Source: Acidobacteriota bacterium (GTDB lineage Bacteria; Acidobacteriota; Terriglobia; Terriglobales; Acidobacteriaceae). Taken from it: a stretch of 8,174 bases of DNA. The position numbers were made by a program, and so were the translations under genes. Location: contig QIAW01000296.1 in assembly GCA_003225655.1 (NCBI GenBank), forward strand, positions 4,556 to 12,729. The letters are read 5' to 3'. The notes under the pieces were generated by a model. It did no database searches. It was not told the DNA's origin and saw nothing but the letters and a program-made list of their open reading frames with translations. Shown here one piece after another: positions 1-5,196 of this stretch (the stretch's first letter is position 1; every line of letters begins with the position of its first letter).

Positions 1-822
1 TTGCTCTTGGGTTATACGTTTCGCGCCATGGCGCTTGCCTACGTTGACAAGGTTCGCATCCGGGCGCGCCAACTGCAGAATTTCCTGCGATACCAGCTCA
101 TCATGCAGGATCACATCTGCTGTACCCAGCAGCCTATGCGCCTTCAGGGTCAGCAGGCCGGGATCGCCAGGACCGGCGCCAACCAGATACACATTTTTAC
201 CTTCAGGCTGGATCTTGCGGTCTTTTCGATGTGCTTTCGCCTCAACAGGATCAAATTCAAGAACCTCTTGCGCTAATTCATGCAGCAGCTTCTTGCGTGC
301 GTCGCCGGGGGGTTGAGTTGCCAGGACCTCACGGCGCTGCCGTCCGAGTTCGCTGATGCGCTCGGCGTACTCTGGTCCGAATTGGCTTTCCAGTTGCAAG
401 CGCAGTTGCTGCGCCAAGGCCGGGCTCTGGCCGCCTGTCGAAATGGCGATTTGCAGGTCGCCACGTCTGACCACCGCGGGAAAATAGAAATCGCAGTAGG
501 GCGGGTCGTCTACTACATTGCAGAGTACTCGATGCCGGTGGGCTTCGGCATACACTTCATGATTGACGTCAGGCGAGGAAGTTGCTGCGATCACGAGTTC
601 CTGGTCGCTGACGTCGCTGGCTGCGAAGCTGCGCTTGTGCCACTGAATCCTTCCTTCCTCAGCCCATGCAGAGATGGCCAGTGTGGCGGTAGGTGCGACC
701 ACATGCACGAAGGCGCCGGCATGCAAGAGACTTGAAACCTTGCCTTCGGCAATCTCTCCGCCACCGACGACCAGAACCGGCCGGCCTTCCAGCTTCAGAA
801 ATAGAGGAAACAATGACATCAT
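1..822 (-). CDS. cysG: Siroheme synthase, CysG type (PC2 dehydrogenase/ferrochelatase fused to SUMT), C-terminus cut by window edge
   Basis: The fused enzyme makes siroheme, the cofactor of assimilatory sulfite and nitrite reductases, from uroporphyrinogen III: SAM-dependent methylation, NAD-dependent oxidation of precorrin-2, then iron chelation. Seen: residues 1-150 carry the Rossmann motif VVGGGEIAEGK (17-27), then CNVVDD (100-105) and AISTGGQSPALA (125-136). If I recall the Salmonella numbering correctly, Asp104 is its catalytic Asp, and it falls at the same number here. A methyltransferase domain starts near residue 208 with the SAM-binding motif LVGAGPGDPGLLT (212-224) and runs out of the window at residue 273 of an expected 450-plus. 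The start is ATG at 819 or the adjacent ATG at 822; the ribosome binding site is weak (AAGAGC just upstream). The gene is preceded by a long structured leader with a polycysteine ORF and a terminator (823-1161), so it is probably controlled by cysteine supply. Confidence 0.94.
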   Translation of the reverse strand, partial: MMSLFPLFLKLEGRPVLVVGGGEIAEGKVSSLLHAGAFVHVVAPTATLAISAWAEEGRIQWHKRSFAASDVSDQELVIAATSSPDVNHEVYAEAHRHRVLCNVVDDPPYCDFYFPAVVRRGDLQIAISTGGQSPALAQQLRLQLESQFGPEYAERISELGRQRREVLATQPPGDARKKLLHELAQEVLEFDPVEAKAHRKDRKIQPEGKNVYLVGAGPGDPGLLTLKAHRLLGTADVILHDELVSQEILQLARPDANLVNVGKRHGAKRITQEQ

Positions 823-865
823 TCAGCTCTTAAACTTAAGTAATCAATCCGTCGCTTTTCAGCGA

Positions 866-909
866 GTTCGCCGGACTACCAGGGAAGAGTTGCGGCGAAC
901 CGCCACAAC
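866..909 (-). promoter_or_regulatory. Two mutually exclusive hairpins in the cysG 5' leader
   Basis: On the minus strand, positions 909-901 (GTTGTGGCG) pair with 897-889 (CGCCGCAAC), a 9-bp stem with one G-U pair and a 3-nt loop. Positions 900-893 (GTTCGCCG) also pair perfectly over 8 bp with 873-866 (CGGCGAAC). The two stems use overlapping bases, so only one can form at a time. A small GAAA-tetraloop hairpin (865-861 with 856-852) follows directly. No U-tract follows either stem, so neither is an intrinsic terminator. What the switch would sense, or whether it is only a stabilising structure, is unknown. Confidence 0.45.
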
Positions 910-954
910 CTCCGACATGCGCAAATCCGAATTGCTCATCAAACTTCGCCATAA

Positions 955-993
955 AAGTAAAAACCCACTCGACCGTGTCTGGTGAGTGGGTTT
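955..993 (-). terminator. Intrinsic terminator in the cysG leader (attenuator)
   Basis: On the minus strand AAACCCACTC (993-984) and GAGTGGGTTT (970-961) form a perfect 10-bp stem with a 13-nt loop. The stem runs directly into the U-rich tract TTTTTACTTTT. It lies 29 nt after the stop codon of the polycysteine leader ORF and about 130 nt before cysG. A terminator between a promoter and its gene in the same direction makes sense only if it can be bypassed, which is the defining arrangement of an attenuator. The plus-strand reading lacks a T-tract after the stem, so the minus orientation is the functional one. Confidence 0.8.
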
Positions 994-1045
994 GATCTAG
1001 GTATTAACTAAGACTATTTAGTTCAGATCATCAGGCTCGCCAGAC
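977..1045 (-). promoter_or_regulatory. Candidate antiterminator stem competing with the cysG leader terminator
   Basis: Positions 1045-1036 (GTCTGGCGAG, inside codons 27-30 of the leader ORF) can pair with 986-977 (CTCACCAGAC): six contiguous pairs, one C-A mismatch, then three more pairs. This takes up three bases of the terminator's 5' arm and part of its loop. Nested inside, GATCT (1029-1025) pairs with AGATC (998-994), and AACTAA (1023-1018) pairs with TTAGTT (1011-1006). The three helices stack into one elongated hairpin. A ribosome stalled on the Cys codons (1091-1059) would leave the 1045 arm free; one that reaches the stop codon (1025-1023) would cover it and let the terminator form. 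The pairing is seen; the mechanism is inferred from classical amino-acid attenuators. Confidence 0.6.
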
Positions 1046-1124
1046 TGGATGCCGTTGTACAGCCACAGCAACAACAATCGCTGCAGCAGCAACGACGCAT
1101 AGCGGTCTGGCGCTTGTCTGACAT
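1023..1124 (-). CDS. Polycysteine leader peptide (33 aa) of the cysG attenuator
   Basis: A 33-codon ORF whose central part reads MRRCCCSDCCCCGC (residues 9-22), giving eight Cys codons within eleven (1091-1059, mixed TGC and TGT). It lies between a strong promoter and an intrinsic terminator, ahead of siroheme synthase. There is no convincing Shine-Dalgarno before the ATG at 1124, but the predicted transcription start falls at or within two bases of it, so translation is probably leaderless. An in-frame ATG at 1100 (MRRCCC) is the alternative start. Polycysteine, often leaderless, short ORFs are known in mycobacteria as cysteine-responsive attenuators of sulfur-assimilation operons, and this has the same design. 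The peptide itself probably has no function; its translation rate is the signal. Low tRNA-Cys charging should stall the ribosome and let transcription continue into cysG. It is too small for most gene callers. Confidence 0.75.
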   Translation of the reverse strand: MSDKRQTAMRRCCCSDCCCCGCTTASSLASLMI

Positions 1125-1132
1125 AAAAAGTA

Positions 1133-1161
1133 ATTCTTGCAGCCTGGTGCTAAATTGTCAA
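1133..1161 (-). promoter_or_regulatory. Sigma-70-type promoter of the cysG leader transcript
   Basis: On the minus strand the -35 hexamer TTGACA (1161-1156) matches the consensus fully. A 17-bp spacer separates it from AAGAAT (1138-1133; four of six to TATAAT), which is preceded by TG plus one base (1141-1139), an extended -10 motif. The expected start is about 7-9 nt after the -10, at 1126-1124, so the transcript would begin at or just before the ATG of the polycysteine ORF. Confidence 0.72.
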
Positions 1162-1220
1162 TCCATTTGTGAGCAGGCTTACAGATGCGGCAATCCGGCT
1201 GCGGGACACAAATCTTTTTA

Positions 1221-1240
1221 GGATTTCATTCTATGAAACC
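1221..1240. repeat. Short inverted repeat after the DUF4440 gene
   Basis: TTTCAT and ATGAAA form a 6-bp stem around a 3-nt loop, extended by two G-C pairs past one unpaired base. It lies 7 nt beyond the stop codon of the minus-strand gene at 1247-1699. On the minus strand it is followed by TAAAAAG rather than a U-run, so it is not a convincing terminator. It may be a 3'-end stabilising hairpin. Confidence 0.3.
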
Positions 1241-1246
1241 GGCAAA

Positions 1247-1699
1247 TCATTGGTCGGCGTTTCCTATGTCGGCCACAACCTTCCAACTGCCATCCGCCTG
1301 GTTTTTCCACACAGTCATGTATTTGCCGGTCATGGAAACGGGTTCACCCTTGCGGCTTTTGCCGGTGAGCTGCCAGGCGCCAACAGTATAGCCGAGGTCG
1401 CCCGAGGCGGCGACATCTGCCTTGACCGGCTGCCATTTCAGGGTGATCTCAGGGTTCCAAGTCTTGCTCAGACGTTCGCGCATGGCGGCTTTGCTGAAGG
1501 TAATGGGGCTTCCAGACGGGAAATCGGCCGTATCTTCGGCAAAGAATGACAGCCAGCCTTCCAGCCCCTTTTGCGCGCGAGCGGCCTCAAAATCGGCCTC
1601 TGCCTGGACAAGGGCATTCTTTTCAATTCCCGGCTTTTTATGGACTGTATATAGGGTAGAAATTGCCAGCAACAGACCTAAAAACCCGAGCTTTTTCAT
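1247..1699 (-). CDS. Exported DUF4440 / SnoaL-like (NTF2 fold) protein
   Basis: A 150-residue protein. The N-terminus MKKLGFLGLLLAIS is basic then hydrophobic, as in a signal peptide or membrane anchor; no clear Ala-X-Ala cleavage site or lipobox is visible. The rest has the pattern of the NTF2-like superfamily: an N-terminal helix (EADFEAARAQKG), WLSFFAEDTADFPSG, and a C-terminal strand pair ending KYMTVWKNQADGSWKVVADIG, which is the DUF4440/SnoaL signature. Such proteins bind small hydrophobic ligands or act as isomerases; many have no known substrate, and none can be assigned here. I chose ATG 1699 because GAGAGA lies just upstream; the in-frame ATG at 1723 has no ribosome binding site and would put charged residues before the signal peptide. 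A possible -10 (TATAAC, 1744-1739) lacks a good -35. The gene has its own space and is not obviously linked to cysG. Confidence 0.82.
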   Translation of the reverse strand: MKKLGFLGLLLAISTLYTVHKKPGIEKNALVQAEADFEAARAQKGLEGWLSFFAEDTADFPSGSPITFSKAAMRERLSKTWNPEITLKWQPVKADVAASGDLGYTVGAWQLTGKSRKGEPVSMTGKYMTVWKNQADGSWKVVADIGNADQ

Positions 1700-1744
1700 G
1701 AGATTCTCTCGTTTGTGTGCCATTATGGTTCTGGCTAAGTTATA

Positions 1745-2094
1745 GATAGTTTAGCACTTAGGTGGTCTGAGCCGCCTCTGGACGGCGGCAAATAACGAAA
1801 AGCCTTGACGGAACCAATCCGAATCATTAACTTACAGAAAGCAGCCTGACCGGTAGAAACTTAAAACCTGCCTTGGAGCTGCCATGCAAACCTTTAGCCC
1901 AGTAAAGCGTCTCTTAAAGAATGCAACTTGACGGCTTAGTTTCGCATCTATTCTGCTGGTAATTTCCTAAATTTTCATTGGGAAGCCGGGAGAAGACCCC
2001 GAAGGTTATTGTCTTTGCTGTTTTCATTACTGCATGAATTGCAACAAAAATTAACGAAAAACAGCTTACAACGAGTTTAAATTTTTAAGTAGAT
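1745..2094. other. Gene-poor intergenic stretch between divergent genes
   Basis: No coding region or recognised RNA was found. It holds a GC-rich perfect hairpin at 1771-1789 (GCCGCC, 7-nt loop, GGCGGC) with no T-tract on either side. Two TTGACG motifs on the plus strand (1805-1810 and 1928-1933) are not paired with a good -10 at normal spacing. The last 60 nt are AT-rich and lead into the ribosome binding site of the gene at 2106. The region must hold promoters for both flanking genes, but I cannot place them with confidence. Confidence 0.5.
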
Positions 2095-2105
2095 AGGAGA
2101 GAAAA

Positions 2106-2336
2106 ATGCGATCAGATTTGATTTTTGGCGCACTACGGCCGGTACGAAACCGTTACACACTTTGTCAGCTTGCGGCACAAGCCACACGCAAGTTCCACAA
2201 GCCGAACAGCCGTATTCAGGAGACAATGAACGATGTGCTGGTCCGCTTTTCCCAGGCCAGCTCAGCCGAGCGGGTGATGCATGGCTCGGGATTGCTGGAA
2301 AATAAACTTGCGCGATCCCAGCGACAAGCTGCATAA
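2106..2336 (+). CDS. Small basic protein (76 aa), uncharacterised; faint resemblance to RNA polymerase omega
   Basis: Not firmly recognised. The start is well supported by AGGAGAG (2095-2101), six bases between GGAG and ATG. The protein is short and Arg/Lys-rich, with no signal peptide or membrane segment. Residues 13-50 contain VRNRYTLCQLAAQATRKFH followed by RIQETMNDVLVRF. The spacing and pattern recall the first helices of the omega subunit (RpoZ: an N-R-F/Y-x-L-V start, then a basic A-rich helix), but the usual RARQL core is not present. It could be a divergent omega-like protein or an unrelated lineage-specific one. It lies 158 nt upstream of rho on the same strand, so the two may share a transcript and both could act on transcription; that is inference only. 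The tail after about residue 55 looks disordered. Confidence 0.7.
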   Translation: MRSDLIFGALRPVRNRYTLCQLAAQATRKFHKPNSRIQETMNDVLVRFSQASSAERVMHGSGLLENKLARSQRQAA

Positions 2337-2363
2337 TACTCCTTCACGCAAATTGAGGCAGTT

Positions 2364-2422
2364 CGCCCGTTCCCAGGGAACCATTTCATCCAGGTTACAA
2401 TTTAAACTCCCCGGAACGGGCG
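2364..2422 (+). promoter_or_regulatory. Long-range inverted repeat in the rho leader
   Basis: CGCCCGTTCC (2364-2373) and GGAACGGGCG (2413-2422) form a perfect 10-bp stem around a 39-nt loop. A 10-base palindrome (GCGGCGCCGC, 2420-2429) overlaps its 3' arm. The structure sits between the small gene and rho, 72 nt before the rho start. No T-run follows, so it is not an intrinsic terminator. rho leaders in other bacteria carry autoregulatory attenuation sites; this could be one, or simply a stabilising structure. Confidence 0.45.
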
Positions 2423-2494
2423 GCGCCGCAAACTTAAAACCCAGAACCTTACCTCCCCTTCATTGAAAATCTAAAACAATCCCCGTAGGTGAAC

Positions 2495-2989
2495 ATGACA
2501 ATAGCGGAACTGAAAGAGAAGAACATAACAGAGCTGACCCGCATCGCGCGCTCCCTCGATCTACCCGGCGCCAGCGGTATGCGCAAACAGGACCTGATCT
2601 TCAAAATTCTGCAGGCGCAGAGTGAAAAAGAAGGCCACATCTTTGCCGAGGGCGTGCTGGAAATCCTGCCCGATGGCTACGGCTTTTTGCGTTCGCCGGA
2701 CTATAACTACCTGCCCGGCCCGGATGATATCTACGTTTCTCCCTCCCAGATCCGCAAGTTCGACCTGAAAACCGGTGACACGGTCAGCGGCCAGGTGAGG
2801 CCGCCGCACGAAGGGGAAAAATATTTTGCCCTGGTCAAGATCGAGGCGGTCAACTTCGAATCGCCCGATGAGGCCCGCAACAAGATCCTGTTCGATAACC
2901 TGACGCCGCTCTATCCGCAGGAGCGCATCAAGCAAGAGACGGTGAGCGCGGACTCATCGTTTCACCGCCGCGCGCGGGCAAGACCATGA
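2495..2989 (+). pseudogene. rho: Transcription termination factor Rho, N-terminal fragment (1 of 3)
   Basis: Rho is the hexameric RNA-dependent ATPase that ends untranslated transcripts. This frame encodes the RNA-binding half: an N-terminal helical domain (TIAELKEKNITELTRIARSL, 2-21) and the cold-shock-like primary RNA site with LEILPDGYGFLRSP (55-68) and DDIYVSPSQIRKF (77-89). It continues to PLYPQERIKQET (138-149). Intact Rho proteins continue from there with roughly 17-19 residues leading to GxGxRGLIVSPPR; here that stretch is missing and the frame changes at about 2941, leaving an unrelated tail that stops at 2987-2989. The ATG at 2495 is preferred over the GTG at 2489 because AGGTGA (2487-2492) fits it and nothing precedes the GTG. 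Translated as it stands, the product would lack the motor domain. Confidence 0.88.
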
Positions 2990-3537
2990 TCCTGCAGAAT
3001 AGTGCCAACTCCATCACCGCCAACCATCCGGAGATTGTGCTGATTGTGCTGCTCATCGACGAGCGTCCGGAAGAAGTTACCGACATGCAGCGCTCGGTGA
3101 AGGGCGAGGTCATCTCCTCGACGTTCGACGAGCCGGCGGCGCGTCACGTTCAGGTGGCCGAAATGGTGATTGAAAAAGCCAAGCGCCTGATCGAACACAA
3201 GCGTGACGTGGTCATCCTGCTGGATTCGATCACGCGACTGGCGCGCGCCTACAACACCATTGTTCCGCCTTCGGGCAAGGTGCTCTCCGGCGGCGTTGAT
3301 TCCAACGCACTACAGCGTCCCAAGCGGTTTTTTGGCGCCGCCCGCAACATTGAAGAAGGTGGATCGCTCACCATCATCGCCACGGCCCTGATTGAAACCG
3401 GATCACGCATGGATGACGTGATCTTTGAAGAATTCAAGGGCACGGGCAACATGGAAGTGATTCTCGACCGCAAACTCTCCGATAAGCGTGTGTTTCCGAA
3501 GATCTGCAGCGCATCTGGGTGCTGCGTAAAGTCCTGA
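2941..3537 (+). pseudogene. rho: Rho, central ATPase fragment (2 of 3)
   Basis: This frame resumes Rho at GERGLIVSPPRAGKT, the Walker A region (2941-2985). It runs through LIVLLIDERPEEVTDMQRSVKGEV, Walker B (VVILLDSITRLARAYN, about 3211-3258), the Q-loop SGGVDSNALQRPKRFFGA, and the R-loop region FEEFKGTGNMEV to DKRVFP (ending 3498). All are near-perfect Rho motifs, so the decay or error is recent. At 3498 the expected residues (about 18, containing the SGTRKEEL motif with the arginine finger, R366 in E. coli) are absent and the frame changes again. The frame then reads out of phase to a stop at 3535-3537. The only in-frame ATG near the start (2986) lies after the Walker A lysine, so independent translation would give a motor without its P-loop. 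Confidence 0.88.
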
Positions 3538-3635
3538 ACCCGCTCTCCCCTGTGGAAGCCATGGAATTGCTCATTGATAAACTGAGCAAAACCCGCTCCA
3601 ATGGGGAGTTCCTGTCAAACATGAGCTCACTGTAA
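3498..3635 (+). pseudogene. rho: Rho, C-terminal tail (3 of 3)
   Basis: A third frame carries the true Rho C-terminus: EDLQRIWVLRKVLNPLSP, then VEAMELLIDKLSKTRSNGEF, ending LSNMSSL and TAA at 3633-3635. It has no start codon of its own and can only be the end of the same gene. Both internal losses have a length of one modulo three (upstream and downstream phases: 2 to 1, then 1 to 0). The second junction sits on a CCG shared by the expected flanks. Confidence 0.85.
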
Positions 3636-3640
3636 GAATG

Positions 3641-3676
3641 CAGTTCTTGGTTCTCAGTGGTTAGTTCCCAGTTCTC
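3641..3676. repeat. Low-complexity degenerate tandem repeat after rho
   Basis: A short run of AGTTCT / GGTTCTCAGT / GGTTAGTTCC / CAGTTCTC units, 6 nt after the rho stop. It resembles the TTCTCAG-type intergenic low-complexity repeats of some soil bacteria; that is an impression, not a database match. The rest of the convergent gap to 3745 holds no clear terminator. Confidence 0.35.
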
Positions 3677-3745
3677 GCTTGAGGTAAGCTCATCGACTTG
3701 GGTTAATGCTTGGCAGAGGATGATGCGCAAGCAAGAAACTCGAGA

Positions 3746-4624
3746 TCAGCAGCGCACGATCTTGGGCGAAGTGATGCCGCGCGTAGCGTTGCGGCTATCT
3801 ACTACAAGCTTCGCTTCATTCACAATGCTTGGGTAATCATAATCGGAGTGGTCGGTCACGATGAGAATGCAATCGTACTGGCTGAGGTCTCGAAGGGGCG
3901 CGCACTGCATTTGCAAATCATAGTGCCGGCCCTTGCCGATGGAGGGAAAGTAGGGGTCGTTGTAACTCACTTCCGCGCCCTGGGAACGCAGCAACTCGAT
4001 AATGGTGAGCGATGGGGATTCACGGAGATCGTCCACATCTTTCTTGTAAGCCACGCCCAAAACCAAAATGCGCGATCCATTCAGCGCTTTTTTTTCGCGG
4101 TTCAGCGCCGCGGTAACAGCGCTCACCACGTGATAAGGCATGTTGGTGTTGATTTCACCGGCCAGTTCGATAAAACGAGTTTGAAAGTCGTATTCCTTGG
4201 CCTTCCAGGAAAGGTAAAAGGGATCAATGGGAATGCAGTGTCCGCCCAGTCCGGGTCCCGGATAAAAGGGCTGAAAGCCGAAAGGTTTGGTGGCGGCAGC
4301 GCCGATGACCTCCCAGATATCTATGCCCATGCGCAGGCAGAGCATCTTGAGCTCGTTCACCAGCGCGATATTCACGCAGCGATAGATATTCTCCAGCAGC
4401 TTCGTCATCTCCGCCACGCGCGTCGACGACACACGAATCGACCGCGTAAAAATACCCTCATACAACACTGCCGCAAGCTCCGTCGCAATCTCTTCATGGC
4501 CGCCAACGACCTTCGGTATATCGCGGCGCGCAACCGTCGTATTGCCCGGATCTTCGCGTTCCGGCGAGAAGGCAACGTAAAACACCCCATGCTCCGCATG
4601 GGTTTTTCTTTTCCAGGGTGGCAA
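3746..4624 (-). pseudogene. UDP-N-acetylglucosamine/UDP-glucose 6-dehydrogenase family (WbpA-like), C-terminal part after frameshift
   Basis: This is the second reading frame of the nucleotide-sugar dehydrogenase that starts at 5075. Real homology begins near 4606 with FYVAFSPEREDPGN. The frame then holds the substrate-binding helix (VAEMTKLLENIYRCVNIA, with the family's conserved Lys), the catalytic-Cys motif GPGLGGHCIPIDPFYL (Cys about residue 280 of the repaired protein), and the C-terminal Rossmann domain (ILVLGVAYKKDVDDLRESP). It ends at TGA, 3748-3746. The motif set and FSPERxDPGN favour the UDP-GlcNAc/UDP-ManNAc (WbpA/WecC) branch over plain UDP-glucose dehydrogenase. The family oxidises a UDP-hexose C6 alcohol to a uronic acid for surface polysaccharides. 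All catalytic residues are intact, so a single-base correction would restore a 442-residue enzyme of normal length. Confidence 0.88.
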
Positions 4625-5075
4625 CCAGGATTTCTTCCGTAGTGCCGGGATAGGTGGTGCTCTCCAGCACTATAAGCTGGCCCGCGCGCAGATGCGGAGC
4701 AATGGCGTCAGCCGTAGCCTGGATATAGCTGAGATCGGGCTCGTGGTATTCGTTTAGAGGCGTGGGAACGCAGATAATGATCACATCCATCTCTGCCAGA
4801 TGCGAATAGTGAGCCGTGGCGCGAAAGCCGCGGCCCTGCGCGGACTGAATCTCAGTGGCAGGAATGTGATAGATGTAAGATTCGCCACGACTGAGAGCGT
4901 CAACTTTCACGTTGTCTACATCAAAGCCGGTAACCGGGAAGCGCTCTTCGCTGAATAGAAGCGCCAGGGGCAGCCCCACATAGCCGAGCCCAATGATTCC
5001 CACGCGCGCGGTGCGGCTTTGGATCTTTTGCTGCAAAGACGCGGCCAGAGAATCGGCCTTGATTGAAGAAGACAT
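4494..5075 (-). pseudogene. WbpA-like nucleotide-sugar dehydrogenase, N-terminal part before frameshift
   Basis: The first frame holds the NAD-binding Rossmann domain: VGIIGLGYVGLPLALLF (25-41), the acidic residue ending strand 2 (GFDVD, 50-54), IICVPTPLNEYHEPD (100-114) and LESTTYPGTTEEIL (137-150). After LEKK (residue 157, about position 4605) the frame diverges into unrelated residues and stops at 4496-4494. The C-terminal part continues in the frame one base further on. The total span of 1330 nt is one base more than a multiple of three, consistent with a single inserted base. ATG 5075 has a weak GAGAA ribosome binding site. The gene is convergent with rho and follows the acyl-CoA synthetase by 121 nt; no other polysaccharide gene is in the window. 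Confidence 0.88.
4586..4612 (-). other. A-run plus perfect hairpin at the dehydrogenase frameshift
   Basis: On the minus strand AAAAGAAAAA (4612-4603) is followed with no gap by a perfect 7-bp hairpin (CCCATGC, 3-nt loop, GCATGGG; 4602-4586). Frame is lost within or beside this A-run. Such a place is prone to slippage by polymerases and sequencers alike. On the plus strand the same bases look like an intrinsic terminator (hairpin then TTTTTCTTTT), antisense within the gene. Confidence 0.6.
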
Positions 5076-5089
5076 AAGTTCTCAAAAGG

Positions 5090-5102
5090 GTGATTTTATC
5101 AC
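5090..5102. promoter_or_regulatory. Small palindrome upstream of the WbpA-like gene
   Basis: GTGAT, three bases, ATCAC: a perfect 5-bp dyad 15 nt before the dehydrogenase start. It could be an operator half-site pair or a hairpin near the ribosome binding site. No promoter could be placed with confidence in the 121-nt gap (5076-5196), and no terminator for the acyl-CoA synthetase gene is visible there. Confidence 0.25.
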
Positions 5103-5196
5103 GCAGGATAGAGCGAACTGTTACCGTGCTGATTCGAATTTACAACATTTTCATGATCAGGACACGGGTTTGCGGCGGGTGGAAATCATGCCCTGC

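Noticed and set aside
280..735. Plus-strand open frame of 151 codons
   Set aside because: Antisense to the cysG coding frame, which carries all family motifs.
836..952. Minus-strand 38-codon ORF (starting MAKFDEQFG) between the terminator and cysG
   Set aside because: Its ATG follows the U-tract directly with no ribosome binding site, composition is not protein-like, and it overlaps the alternative hairpins. A second leader ORF is possible but unsupported.
1059..1100. Simple GCA/ACA trinucleotide repeat instead of a Cys-codon run
   Set aside because: The bases are repetitive, but both Cys codons are used, the run is broken by Ser-Asp and Gly, and promoter, stop codon and terminator are all placed as an attenuator needs.
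1805..1833. Promoter TTGACG with TAACTT at 17 bp on the plus strand
   Set aside because: The -10 matches only three of six; a similar TTGACG at 1928 has no -10 at normal spacing either.
1884..1931. Plus-strand 15-codon ORF after GGAG (starting MQTFSPVK)
   Set aside because: Short enough to arise by chance; no promoter, terminator or residue bias around it.
2941..3500. Introns or inteins splitting rho
   Set aside because: Sequence is missing at the junctions, not added.
4594..4624. Classical -1 programmed ribosomal frameshift in the dehydrogenase gene
   Set aside because: The needed shift is +1 (or -2), the heptamer G AAA AAC is not a good X-XXY-YYZ site, and the hairpin starts with no spacer. 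Slippage or error explains it better.
3710..4642. Long plus-strand open frame of 310 codons
   Set aside because: Antisense shadow of the WbpA-like gene, whose motifs on the minus strand are unmistakable.
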